From Tolypothrix campylonemoides VB511288 (GTDB taxonomy: Bacteria; Cyanobacteriota; Cyanobacteriia; Cyanobacteriales; Nostocaceae), in contig JXCB02000002.1 of assembly GCA_000828075.3 (NCBI GenBank), forward strand, positions 328,716-375,603: a DNA stretch of 46,888 nucleotides, in the 5' to 3' direction. Position 1 is the first letter of the stretch, and each line of letters starts with the position of its first letter. The notes under the pieces are model-generated. The model made no database searches. It was not told the DNA's origin and saw only the letters and a list, made by a program, of their open reading frames with translations. Positions 1 to 8,056 of this stretch are shown in pieces. The position numbers and the translations under genes are program-made.

Positions 1-506
1 AAGAACCAGGAAGACTGTCCCAAGGGGTACATCAAGAAGACGCTGACGAATACCGCAATTGGTGCAGAAAAGGCTATAGCGTTATAAGGACGAATTCCTA
101 CCAAACGTGCGATTTCAAACTGCCGCAACATGAAGCCAATCAGACCAAATGCTCCGTGCAGCGCTACGAATGGCCACAACCCACCTAATTGGAACCAACG
201 GGTGAAGTCCCCTTGTGCTTCTGGTCCCCACAACAGCAACAGCGAGTGTCCCATGCTGTCTGCTGGTGTAGATACCGCTACTGTTAGGAAGTTACAGCCT
301 TCCAGATACGATGAGGCTAAGCCGTGCGTATACCAGCTCGTCACAAACGTCGTACCGGTCAACCAACCGCCTAGTGCTAGAAAGGCGCAGGGGAATAGTA
401 ATATTCCTGACCAACCTACGAACACGAAACGGTCACGCTTTAACCAGTCGTCTAATACGTCAAACCACCCTCTGCTACTAGGGGCGCGTCCAACTGCGAT
501 GGTCAT
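1..506 (-). CDS. psbD: Photosystem II D2 protein (N-terminal 168 residues; truncated by window edge)
   Basis: The minus strand from the ATG at 506-504 reads as the N-terminus of D2, starting MTIAVGRAP and continuing through [19 protein letters not shown], the first transmembrane helix, [17 protein letters not shown] and the segment ending [12 protein letters not shown] at the edge. D2 is about 352 residues, so roughly the first half is present. D2 pairs with D1 to form the photosystem II reaction centre in the thylakoid membrane. In cyanobacteria psbC usually follows and overlaps psbD; it would lie outside the window. The gene diverges from ycf4. Identification is secure because D2 is extremely conserved. 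Confidence 0.97.
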   Translation of the reverse strand, partial: MTIAVGRAPSSRGWFDVLDDWLKRDRFVFVGWSGILLFPCAFLALGGWLTGTTFVTSWYTHGLASSYLEGCNFLTVAVSTPADSMGHSLLLLWGPEAQGDFTRWFQLGGLWPFVALHGAFGLIGFMLRQFEIARLVGIRPYNAIAFSAPIAVFVSVFLMYPLGQSSWF

Positions 507-992
507 CGGACTAAAATCCTCTTTTTTACTAAAATTGCAACTTTTTTGAGGAATTAACTTCTTTTATGACACTTACAGCTAGTTTAAGGCTGCTGAGCAT
601 TATGAGAACCTACCGCCTTTTCAGTCGGCAATTCTCATATCAGTGTCGCAATAGTTTCTACCAGTTGGTAATCCAGCTTGCAGAAACTTAATGATTCTTA
701 ACTTATCACATTAGTCGTGCTTTGTGGCTGATTTTGGTGAAAAAATCAGGTATAAAGCTTGAACCCACTACTTATGATTAATATCAGAAATTTTACAATC
801 TGACACAAGTTTTCTCAGAAAAGTTAAAAATCAAGTTCTGAACCGGAATTCTTGCATTCATTGCTTGGGACTCGGTACTCAAGATCGTCTTCGTGGATAG
901 CTGATCGCCTTTGAAATTCGGTAAACTTGCAATACATCTGCTGCAATGGCAGACTTTCTAAAGGGAAGATATCACGCACCAAGGTAGTTCTC
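507..992. other. psbD/ycf4 divergent intergenic region
   Basis: This 486-bp AT-rich gap separates the divergent psbD and ycf4 genes, so it must hold both promoters and probably a long psbD leader. A poly-T/poly-A tract lies just upstream of psbD around 521-549. I see no convincing small gene. The open frame continues upstream of the chosen ycf4 start, but that extension does not look like Ycf4. Confidence 0.5.
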
Positions 993-1589
993 ATGACGGC
1001 ATCAACAACCATTAACACAGGTGAGTCGCCAAACGGCGATCGCTCTGGCTCAAGCGTCTTACATCAAAAGGTTCTCGGTTCTCGTCGGTTCAGTAACTAC
1101 TGGTGGGCAACTGTCGTTTCTATAGGAGCCACGGGCTTCTTGCTTGCTGGAATTTCCAGCTACCTCAAAATCAATTTACTCCTAGTTTCCGACCCAACTC
1201 AACTGGCATTCCTACCACAAGGTTTGGTTATGGGATTCTACGGTACTGCTGGGTTACTCCTAGCCTTATACCTATGGCTAACGGTTTTATGGGACGTGGG
1301 AGGCGGATACAACGAGTTTGACCGCGAAAGTGGCAAAATCAAAATCTTCCGGTGGGGATATCCTGGAAAAAACCGCAGAATTGAGCTTGACTGCCGTATA
1401 CAAGATGTGCAGTGTGTGCGAGTTGACGCCAGAGAAGGTATTAATCCTCGTCGCGCACTTTACCTACGCGCTAAGGGTCGCCGAGATATTCCCCTAACAC
1501 GGGTTGGTCAACCTTTGTCGTTACAAGAGTTGGAAGTTCAAGGTGCCGAGTTAGCCCGCTTTTTGGGTGTGCCGCTAGAAGGACTTTAG
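993..1589 (+). CDS. ycf4: Photosystem I assembly protein Ycf4
   Basis: The 198-residue product matches Ycf4, a thylakoid membrane factor that helps assemble photosystem I. The N-terminal half has two hydrophobic segments (around WATVVSIGATGFLLAGISSY and LVMGFYGTAGLLLALYLWL). The soluble C-terminal half carries conserved stretches such as WDVGGGYNEFDRE, FRWGYPGKNRRI and the closing ARFLGVPLEGL. The frame is open from 927, but the ATG at 993 is preferred: AAGGTAG at 981-987 is a suitable ribosome binding site, and Ycf4 proteins are normally about 185-190 residues. It lies divergent from psbD and 35 bp upstream of a cyclophilin gene on the same strand. Confidence 0.95.
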   Translation: MTASTTINTGESPNGDRSGSSVLHQKVLGSRRFSNYWWATVVSIGATGFLLAGISSYLKINLLLVSDPTQLAFLPQGLVMGFYGTAGLLLALYLWLTVLWDVGGGYNEFDRESGKIKIFRWGYPGKNRRIELDCRIQDVQCVRVDAREGINPRRALYLRAKGRRDIPLTRVGQPLSLQELEVQGAELARFLGVPLEGL

Positions 1590-1624
1590 AAGCTAAGATA
1601 CTGTGGTTGTATCTGTAACTGGCA

Positions 1625-2440
1625 ATGCGGTTAAAAATTCCCCAATTTTTAGTAACTCTGATGATTGTTGGTGCGTTGATGCTGGGGGGCTGTTCCACAG
1701 AGCAAGTTGCTTCTAATTCTTCCCCAATATCCACAGCCACCGAAGCAAGTACCAATTCAACCGCCGAGACAACTACTAATACAGCCAACACGGCAACCAC
1801 CTCTGTACCTCAAAATATAAGCGAGAGTATTCCTGGAATGAAAGATTTACCACGACTCGAAGGAAAAGCAACGGTGGTTATGACCGTCAAAGGTTCACCC
1901 ATCACTATCGAAGTAGACGGTACAAATGCCCCAATTACCGCTGGTAACTTCGTCGATTTAGTCCAAAAGGGTGTATATGATGGCTTAGTTTTTCATAGAG
2001 TCGTGCGCCAACCCCAACCTTTTGTGGTTCAAGGAGGCGACCCCCAAAGTAAAGACCCGAAAGTTCCAGCAAGTCGATTGGGAACAGGAAGTTTTACCGA
2101 TCCAAAAACTGGAAAAATTCGCTATGTACCCTTAGAGATTAAGCCAAAAGGCGCAGAAGAACCGATTTACGGCAAAACATTAGAAGCGGCTGGTGTTACT
2201 CAGCCACCTGTATTGCAGCACAAGCAGGGTGCAGTCGCAATGGCGCGATCGCAAATGCCAGACTCTGCTTCCTCGCAGTTTTACTTCGCTTTAGCGGATT
2301 TGGCTTTCCTGGATGGTAGCTATGCTGTTTTTGGCAATGTGACTAACGGATTCGACGTGGTGAACAAAATTCAGCAGGGCGATCGCATTGATTCTGCTAA
2401 AGTCACCCAAGGCGCAGAAAATTTGAAAAACGCTGCATAG
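1625..2440 (+). CDS. Cyclophilin-type peptidyl-prolyl cis-trans isomerase, lipoprotein
   Basis: The 271-residue protein starts with a lipoprotein signal: basic MRLK, a hydrophobic core, then the lipobox LGGC with Cys23. A Ser/Thr/Asn-rich linker (about 24-65) follows. The rest is a cyclophilin domain, recognisable from [46 protein letters not shown], and the later [20 protein letters not shown]. The FHRV, QGGDP and SSQFYF segments contain the usual active-site residues. It probably acts as a membrane-anchored protein-folding catalyst in the periplasm or thylakoid lumen. It lies 35 bp after ycf4 and could be co-transcribed with it. Which cyclophilin paralogue this is cannot be decided. Confidence 0.92.
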   Translation: MRLKIPQFLVTLMIVGALMLGGCSTEQVASNSSPISTATEASTNSTAETTTNTANTATTSVPQNISESIPGMKDLPRLEGKATVVMTVKGSPITIEVDGTNAPITAGNFVDLVQKGVYDGLVFHRVVRQPQPFVVQGGDPQSKDPKVPASRLGTGSFTDPKTGKIRYVPLEIKPKGAEEPIYGKTLEAAGVTQPPVLQHKQGAVAMARSQMPDSASSQFYFALADLAFLDGSYAVFGNVTNGFDVVNKIQQGDRIDSAKVTQGAENLKNAA

Positions 2441-2454
2441 TAGCAAGTAGAAAT

Positions 2455-2499
2455 GAGGGGGATGAGGGAGTGAGGGAGTGAGGGAGTGAGGGGGATGAG
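2455..2499. repeat. Heptanucleotide tandem repeat (GAGGGAGT-type)
   Basis: About four copies of a 7-bp unit (GAGGGAG/TGAGGGA) lie between the cyclophilin and ketoacyl synthase genes. The reverse-complement version of the same unit (CTCCCTCA) occurs inside the next gene at 2905-2964. Short tandem repeats with 7-bp periods are typical of heterocystous cyanobacteria. Confidence 0.85.
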
Positions 2500-2526
2500 A
2501 TAGATGGCTTCCTTTTCCCTTTCATT

Positions 2527-3783
2527 TTGACCTCTCTAACTCCTCAGTTACAAAATTCAAAAGTGGTCGCAGTTGTTGTCACTGGTATTGGTTTAGTTTC
2601 CGCTTTGGGCAAAAACCTAGAGGACACCTGGCAACAGTTAATAGCAGGTCAATCTGGAATAAGATGGCATCAACCATTTCCAGAACTGGAACCGTGTCCT
2701 TTAGGAATGATTGCGAAACAACCAGCACACATGAGAGTGCTGACTCAGTCGGTTGTTACATCTGCTTTGAAAGATGCAGGATTGTTTCCACCTTTGCCAG
2801 ATTGTGGAGTTGTGATTGGTTCAAGTCGCAGCTATCAGGGATTGTGGGAGCAAATGGCGCAGCAAATGCACAGAGGAGTGGCGGACAAAGGAGATGCGAC
2901 TCCCTCATCTCCCTCACTCCCTCACTCCCTCACTCCCTCACTCTCTCACTCCCTCACTCCCTCATCTTCTTTAGAGGATTGGTTAGAAACCTTACCTCAT
3001 ATGAATGCCATTAACGTAGCACGGCAAATAGGTGCTTGCGGGATGGTTTTGGCACCGATGGCTGCTTGTGCTACCGGAATTTGGGCGATCGCACAAGCAG
3101 CTTTACTTATCCAAACTGGGCAATGTCAAAGGGTGATTGCTGGTGCAGTGGAAGCACCGATTACACCCCTTACCATAACTGGATTCCAGCAAATGGGAGC
3201 CTTGGCGAAAACTGGGGCATATCCGTTTGATTTACACCGCGAAGGCTTGGTCTTAGGCGAAGGAGGCGCGGTATTTGTCCTAGAATCAGCCGAGTTGGCA
3301 CATCAGCGCCAAGCAAGAGTTTATGGTCAAATCCTGGGTTTTTCCTTGACATCTGACGCATATCATGCAAACACTCCAGAACCAGAAGCAAGGAGTGCGA
3401 TCGCAGCTGTGAAACAATGTCTTGACCGCAGTCACCTAAGTGCAAATGATATTGATTACATTCATGCTCATGGTACAGCCACTCTCCTTAATGACCGCAT
3501 CGAGAGTATATTGATACAGCGCTTATTTCCGAAAAGCGTGTCAGTCAGTTCTACAAAAGGGGCAACAGGTCATACACTAGGCGCATCAGGAGCCTTGGGC
3601 GTCGCTTTTTTACTGATGGCAATGAAGAAGCAAATATTACCACCTTGTGTTGGGCTAAGTCACCCAGAATTTGATTTGGATTTGGTGAGAGAAGCGCGTC
3701 AAAGTAAAATTCAGCGCGTGCTGTGTTTTAGCTTTGGATTTGGAGGGCAGAATGCGGTCATAGTTTTGGGTAAGGACTTTTAA
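2527..3783 (+). CDS. Beta-ketoacyl-ACP synthase (KAS II/FabF-like) with repeat-encoded insert
   Basis: The 418-residue protein is a thiolase-fold condensing enzyme. The Cys-His-His triad is visible: Cys181 in AACATG, His315 in HAHGTAT and His349 in KGATGHTLGASG; FSFGFGGQNA lies near the C-terminus. Such enzymes condense malonyl-ACP with an acyl chain in fatty acid or specialised lipid/polyketide synthesis; the substrate cannot be told from sequence. The start is uncertain: TTG at 2527 is the furthest upstream, and GTG at 2563, just before VAVVVTGIGLVSALG, is an alternative. Residues about 127-146 are a Ser/Pro/Leu/His-rich stretch encoded by a heptamer array and lie in a variable loop before the catalytic domain core. 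No fab genes lie nearby. Confidence 0.9.
   Translation: MTSLTPQLQNSKVVAVVVTGIGLVSALGKNLEDTWQQLIAGQSGIRWHQPFPELEPCPLGMIAKQPAHMRVLTQSVVTSALKDAGLFPPLPDCGVVIGSSRSYQGLWEQMAQQMHRGVADKGDATPSSPSLPHSLTPSLSHSLTPSSSLEDWLETLPHMNAINVARQIGACGMVLAPMAACATGIWAIAQAALLIQTGQCQRVIAGAVEAPITPLTITGFQQMGALAKTGAYPFDLHREGLVLGEGGAVFVLESAELAHQRQARVYGQILGFSLTSDAYHANTPEPEARSAIAAVKQCLDRSHLSANDIDYIHAHGTATLLNDRIESILIQRLFPKSVSVSSTKGATGHTLGASGALGVAFLLMAMKKQILPPCVGLSHPEFDLDLVREARQSKIQRVLCFSFGFGGQNAVIVLGKDF
2905..2964. repeat. In-frame heptanucleotide repeat within the ketoacyl synthase gene
   Basis: About eight copies of CTCCCTCA-type 7-bp units run through codons 127-146 and translate into SLPHSLTPSLSHSLTPS. The reading frame is preserved on both sides, so the gene tolerates the array. 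It is the reverse complement of the array at 2455-2499. Confidence 0.9.
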
Positions 3784-3885
3784 GGTTCATTTAATAATTG
3801 GACAGGAAAACCTTATGAAATCATTAGAAGGATAATCAGTGGGAAATTACTGACAAACCCTGAAAGTAGAGGAGCAGAAAATTAC

Positions 3886-4833
3886 ATGGTGTCATCTTCG
3901 TTGGTCTACCATGCTGGCAAAGTTAATCCGCCTCAACCAAACCCTCGTACCCAAGAAAATCGTCCCAAAGCACTGGTTATTGCTGCAATTGTTGCAACCG
4001 TTCTTTTGTGGGCATCGGCATTTCCAGCAATTCGGGTTTCGCTCACTGCATACACTCCTGCCGAAGTAGCTTTTTTACGATACCTTGTGGCATCTGCTGT
4101 CCTGATTACGTATGCCTTGATTAACAGGATGCCAATGCCTCGACTACGTGATTTGCCGCTCATTTCCTTGTGTGGTTTTATCGGGTTTGCGCTCTACAAT
4201 TTCATGCTTAATGCAGGTCAAGTTACGGTTCCAGCAGGAGTAGCAAGCTTTATTATCTCGTCGGAAGTCGGTGTGATTGCGCTGTTAGCATGGCTAATAT
4301 TTGGTGAACGACTCGGCAAAGTAGGTTGGATTGGTGTTGCCTTGTCTATCGCGGGTATTGGTATTATTTCCCTCAGTGGAATCGGCGGCGGATTTCAACT
4401 GTCGGTAGGAGTGCTGCTGATTTTCATTGCAACTCTCTCGATCAGTTTGTATTCAGTGTTGCAAAAACCTTTGCTACAAAGGTACACAGCAATTCAATTT
4501 ACAACTTACGCAATTTGGGCAGGAACAATTTTCTTATTTTTCCTTGCGCCCCGTGCAGTGTTGTCAATTCCTCATGCACCAATCGTACCAACCTTAGCAG
4601 TGGTGTATATGGGCTTATTCCCAGGAGTTGTTGCTTATATTGCATGGTCGTATGTATTATCCAAGATTCCAGCCTCGCAAGCAGGTAGTTATTTAGCGTT
4701 GATTCCCGTAGCCGCATTATTGATTTCGTGGTTGTGGTTACAGGAAGTACCTACACCAATCTCGTTGGTTGGTGGTGCGATTGTCTTGTGTGGCGTAATG
4801 CTTGTTAATCAACGTAGGCAGTCACCAGCATAA
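3886..4833 (+). CDS. EamA/DMT-family membrane transporter
   Basis: The 315-residue protein has about ten hydrophobic helices in two similar halves, the usual architecture of the drug/metabolite transporter (EamA) family. Typical features are LLWASAFPAIRVSL at the start of helix 1, VAFLRYLVAS after it, FIISSEVGVIALLAWLIFGERL at the end of the first half, and LIPVAALLISWLWLQEVPT in the second. Members export small metabolites or amino acids; the substrate cannot be inferred. The ATG at 3886 is supported by AGAGGAG about 11 nt upstream. It sits 95 bp before a folate/biopterin-type transporter on the same strand. Confidence 0.9.
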   Translation: MVSSSLVYHAGKVNPPQPNPRTQENRPKALVIAAIVATVLLWASAFPAIRVSLTAYTPAEVAFLRYLVASAVLITYALINRMPMPRLRDLPLISLCGFIGFALYNFMLNAGQVTVPAGVASFIISSEVGVIALLAWLIFGERLGKVGWIGVALSIAGIGIISLSGIGGGFQLSVGVLLIFIATLSISLYSVLQKPLLQRYTAIQFTTYAIWAGTIFLFFLAPRAVLSIPHAPIVPTLAVVYMGLFPGVVAYIAWSYVLSKIPASQAGSYLALIPVAALLISWLWLQEVPTPISLVGGAIVLCGVMLVNQRRQSPA

Positions 4834-4928
4834 CACCCGAACGCCAATAGGTTCGGATTCCCTACACTCCACCATGAGAAAATAGCTATGATATGTAAAA
4901 GTAGATAAATCTTAAAAATTGTTTATCA

Positions 4929-6374
4929 ATGCTGGTTTCCTCCTCTGGCTTGTCCAAGGTCAAAGACTCAGTAAAAGAAAAGATTTTTTTCGGTAACGAA
5001 CCCACAAGCGAGTTAATCGCGATTCTTACCGTTTATTTTGTTCAAGGCATTTTAAAATTAGCGCGTCTTGCCGTAAGCTTCTTCCTGAAAGATGAACTGG
5101 GTTTAACTCCAGCTCAAGTTTCAGTCTTACTAGGCATTGTCGTCCTACCTTGGATAATCAAGCCACTGTATGGTTTTATCTCCGATGGCTTGCCCATATT
5201 TGGCTATCGGCGGCGTCCATACCTAGTTTTATCTGGGATACTGGGAGTGATTTCTTGGGTGAGCCTTGCAACAATAGTTCACACACCCATTGCCGCGACA
5301 CTGGCGATCGCCCTTGGTTCCCTCTCCGTCGCCGTAAGTGATGTGATTGTTGACTCACTCGTTGTCGAAAGGGCAAGATCCGAGTCACAAGCAGAAGCTG
5401 GTTCTCTCCAATCACTAACCTGGGGTACTACAGCCTTAGGAGGATTAATAACAGCCTATTTCAGCGGTATGCTCCTAGAGCATTTCACTACCAGGACTGT
5501 CTTTTGGATTACCGCCTTATTTCCGCTGATCGTGTCCGCAGTGGCGTCTTTGATTTCTGAATCGCCCGTGAGCAAAAACACCAGCGAGGATGGTCATTCA
5601 AATTTCGAGTCAATTAAACATCAGCTACGACAACTACGCGCCGCCATTAGTCAAAAAGCAATTTTGTTGCCAACAGTATTTCTCTTCCTTTGGCAAGCCA
5701 CACCAACAGCTGAATCCGCTTTTTTCTTCTTCACAACCAATGAACTACACTTTGAACCCGAATTTCTGGGACGAGTGAGTTTGGTGACAAGTGTTGCTGC
5801 CCTCGTTGGTATTTGGATTTTTCAACGTTTTCTTAAAACCGTTCCCTTTCGCGTCATTTTTGGTTGGAGTATCCTACTCTCATCAGCACTGGGAATGACC
5901 ATGCTGCTGTTAGTGACTCATGCTAATCGTGCTTTGGGTATAGATGACCACTGGTTCAGTTTAGGTGATAGCTTGATTCTGACCGTGATGGGGCAAATTG
6001 CTTATATGCCCGTGCTGGTATTAGCCGCGAGGCTTTGTCCAAAAGGAATAGAAGCGACATTATTTGCTCTGTTGATGTCCGTCACAAACTTGGCTGGACT
6101 GGTTTCGCACCAATTAGGCGCAGGATTAATGTATTTGTTGGGCATCACAGCAACTAACTTTGATTCCCTATGGCTATTGGTCATCATCACTAACCTCAGC
6201 ACGTTGTTACCGTTGCTATTCATTAACTGGCTACCTGCTGCTGACTCCCAAACTGAGACACCAACAACACCAACCTTGCAACCAGCTTCAACAAAGAGTA
6301 GGGAACAATCATTTTTACCTGAATTTATGTCTAAGTTGATGGTGCGACGACCAGAATCTGAACCAGTTGAATAG
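4929..6374 (+). CDS. Folate/biopterin transporter (BT1/FBT family, MFS)
   Basis: The 481-residue protein has about 12 predicted membrane helices and the signature of the cyanobacterial and plastid folate-biopterin transporter family: YFVQGILKLARLAVSFFLKD, LGLTPAQVSVLLGI, PWIIKPLYGFISDGLPIFGYRRRPYL, DVIVDSLVVERARSES and GSLQSLTWG. Family members studied in Synechocystis and plants carry folates. The C-terminal tail (about 440-481) is polar and probably cytoplasmic. The ATG at 4929 gives a plausible start, though no strong Shine-Dalgarno sequence is visible. An inverted repeat follows the stop at 6396-6419. Confidence 0.93.
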   Translation: MLVSSSGLSKVKDSVKEKIFFGNEPTSELIAILTVYFVQGILKLARLAVSFFLKDELGLTPAQVSVLLGIVVLPWIIKPLYGFISDGLPIFGYRRRPYLVLSGILGVISWVSLATIVHTPIAATLAIALGSLSVAVSDVIVDSLVVERARSESQAEAGSLQSLTWGTTALGGLITAYFSGMLLEHFTTRTVFWITALFPLIVSAVASLISESPVSKNTSEDGHSNFESIKHQLRQLRAAISQKAILLPTVFLFLWQATPTAESAFFFFTTNELHFEPEFLGRVSLVTSVAALVGIWIFQRFLKTVPFRVIFGWSILLSSALGMTMLLLVTHANRALGIDDHWFSLGDSLILTVMGQIAYMPVLVLAARLCPKGIEATLFALLMSVTNLAGLVSHQLGAGLMYLLGITATNFDSLWLLVIITNLSTLLPLLFINWLPAADSQTETPTTPTLQPASTKSREQSFLPEFMSKLMVRRPESEPVE

Positions 6375-6395
6375 CAAGAAAAGAAACAGATGAGG

Positions 6396-6419
6396 CAACG
6401 GATGATTTAACATCCGTTG
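6396..6419 (+). terminator. Perfect 9-bp hairpin after the folate transporter gene
   Basis: CAACGGATG and CATCCGTTG flank a 6-nt loop, 22 bp after the transporter stop. No real T-run follows, so this may be a weak or processed terminator rather than a classical intrinsic one. Confidence 0.5.
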
Positions 6420-6489
6420 TTACACGATGCGTTTTCCAGTGCTGTCATAACTGCTTGTGACCAATACAGCAAAGTCAACACATACACAT

Positions 6490-8010
6490 ATGCAGACTTT
6501 TCAAGTTCACAAAGGTGTCTCCACAGTTTGCGAAAAATCTTACACTCGGGAAGATTGGCAGGGAGGATATGAATCCCTAAAGCAGGAGTTTGATTATTGG
6601 ATTGATGATATAGAAGGAGAAATTCCCCAGGAACTGCACGGGACTCTGTTTAGAAATGGTCCTGGTTTGTTAGATGTAAATGGGCAAAGAATTCATCACC
6701 CATTTGATGGAGATGGCATGATTAGCCGGATCACCTTCTCCAATGGTCGTGCCCATTTCCGTAACCGCTTTGTCCGCACCGCAGCTTATTTGGAAGAACA
6801 AAAAGCCGGGAAAATTCTGTATCGTGGAGTCTTTGGTACACAAAAACCTGGTGGTTTCCTGGCTAATGCCTTCGACTTTAAGCTGAAAAATATTGCCAAT
6901 ACCAATGTGATTTACTGGGGTGGTAAACTGCTTGCACTCTGGGAAGCAGCAGACCCCTATCGTCTCGATCCCCACACTTTAGAAACTTTGGGCAAAGAAC
7001 ACTTCAATGGTGTTTTATCAGAAGGAGAAGCTTTTGGGGCACACCCACGCTTTGACCCTAGTTGTGCTCAAGATGGCGGTGCGCCTTGCCTAGTCAACTT
7101 TTCCACTAAGCCAGGACTATCCACCACAATTACTATTTTTGAGCTAAACACCGAGGGGAAGGTCGTACGACAGCACGCCCATAATGTTCCAGGTTTCGCC
7201 TTCATCCACGATTTTGCCATTACCCCCAATTACTGCATCTTTTTTCAAAATCCCGTCAGCTTTAATCCCATACCTTTTGTGGTGGGAATGCGTGGTGCAG
7301 GGGAATGTATCAAGTTTCAGCAACATCAACCCACTCGCATTGTCATCATTTCCCGCAACCCCAAACAAAAGGGAGTTCAAATTATAGAAACTCACTCTGG
7401 CTTTGTCTTCCACCATACCAATGCTTTTGAGGTAGGGGATGAGGTTGTGATTGACTCAATTTGCTACGAATCTTTACCAGAGGTGGAACCGGAAAGCGAT
7501 TTCCGGGAAGTGGATTTTGATGCTCTCAAGCCAGGACAAATGTGGCGGTTTCATCTTAATCTGAAAGCTCAAACAGTGTCGCGGGAGTTGCTAGAAAGCC
7601 GATGTTGTGAATTTCCTACCATACATCCACAAAAAGTTGGTCGCCCATATCGTTATCTGTATACAGGTGCAGCTCATGCAGAGACTGGTAATGCTCCATT
7701 ACAAGCATTTGTGAAAATTGATTTAGAATCGGGCAAACGACAAATTTGGAGTGCTGCACCGCGTGGTTTTATCAGTGAGCCAGTTTTTGTACCACGCATC
7801 CCTGAAATCGTTCCTTCTCAAGGGGGGACAAAGGGAGGTGAAGATGATGGCTGGGTGCTGGCTTTGGTTTATGACTCCGAACACCATCGCTCAGATGTAG
7901 TGATTTTAGATGCAAAAGATTTTAATAAAGGAGCGATCGCCAAGTTGCATCTGAAGCATCATGTTCCATATGGGTTGCATGGGAATTTTACTTCTGAGTG
8001 CTTTTTGTGA
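6490..8010 (+). CDS. Carotenoid oxygenase (apocarotenoid 15,15'-oxygenase type)
   Basis: The product is a carotenoid cleavage dioxygenase of the RPE65/ACO family, close in layout to Synechocystis apocarotenoid oxygenase, which cuts apo-carotenals to retinal. In numbering from an upstream GTG at 6457 (517 aa), the likely iron-binding histidines are His196 (GAHPRF), His251 (FIHDFAI), His319 or 320 (FVFHHTNAF) and His508 (YGLHGNF). LFRNGPGLLDVNG and HPFDGDGM near the N-terminus are family hallmarks. I prefer the in-frame ATG at 6490 (506 aa); neither start has a clear ribosome binding site. A short segment SQGGTKGGEDDG before the last blade looks repeat-derived. A retinal product would fit a cell with rhodopsins, but none is in the window. 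Confidence 0.93.
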   Translation: MQTFQVHKGVSTVCEKSYTREDWQGGYESLKQEFDYWIDDIEGEIPQELHGTLFRNGPGLLDVNGQRIHHPFDGDGMISRITFSNGRAHFRNRFVRTAAYLEEQKAGKILYRGVFGTQKPGGFLANAFDFKLKNIANTNVIYWGGKLLALWEAADPYRLDPHTLETLGKEHFNGVLSEGEAFGAHPRFDPSCAQDGGAPCLVNFSTKPGLSTTITIFELNTEGKVVRQHAHNVPGFAFIHDFAITPNYCIFFQNPVSFNPIPFVVGMRGAGECIKFQQHQPTRIVIISRNPKQKGVQIIETHSGFVFHHTNAFEVGDEVVIDSICYESLPEVEPESDFREVDFDALKPGQMWRFHLNLKAQTVSRELLESRCCEFPTIHPQKVGRPYRYLYTGAAHAETGNAPLQAFVKIDLESGKRQIWSAAPRGFISEPVFVPRIPEIVPSQGGTKGGEDDGWVLALVYDSEHHRSDVVILDAKDFNKGAIAKLHLKHHVPYGLHGNFTSECFL

Positions 8011-8056
8011 TTTCTCCAACTAAACTCCAGTTCCAAGCAATGGCAGTATCTATAGT

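Noticed and set aside
130-549. Plus-strand open frame of 139 codons at the left edge
   Set aside because: It is the antisense of psbD, whose D2 sequence on the minus strand is certain.
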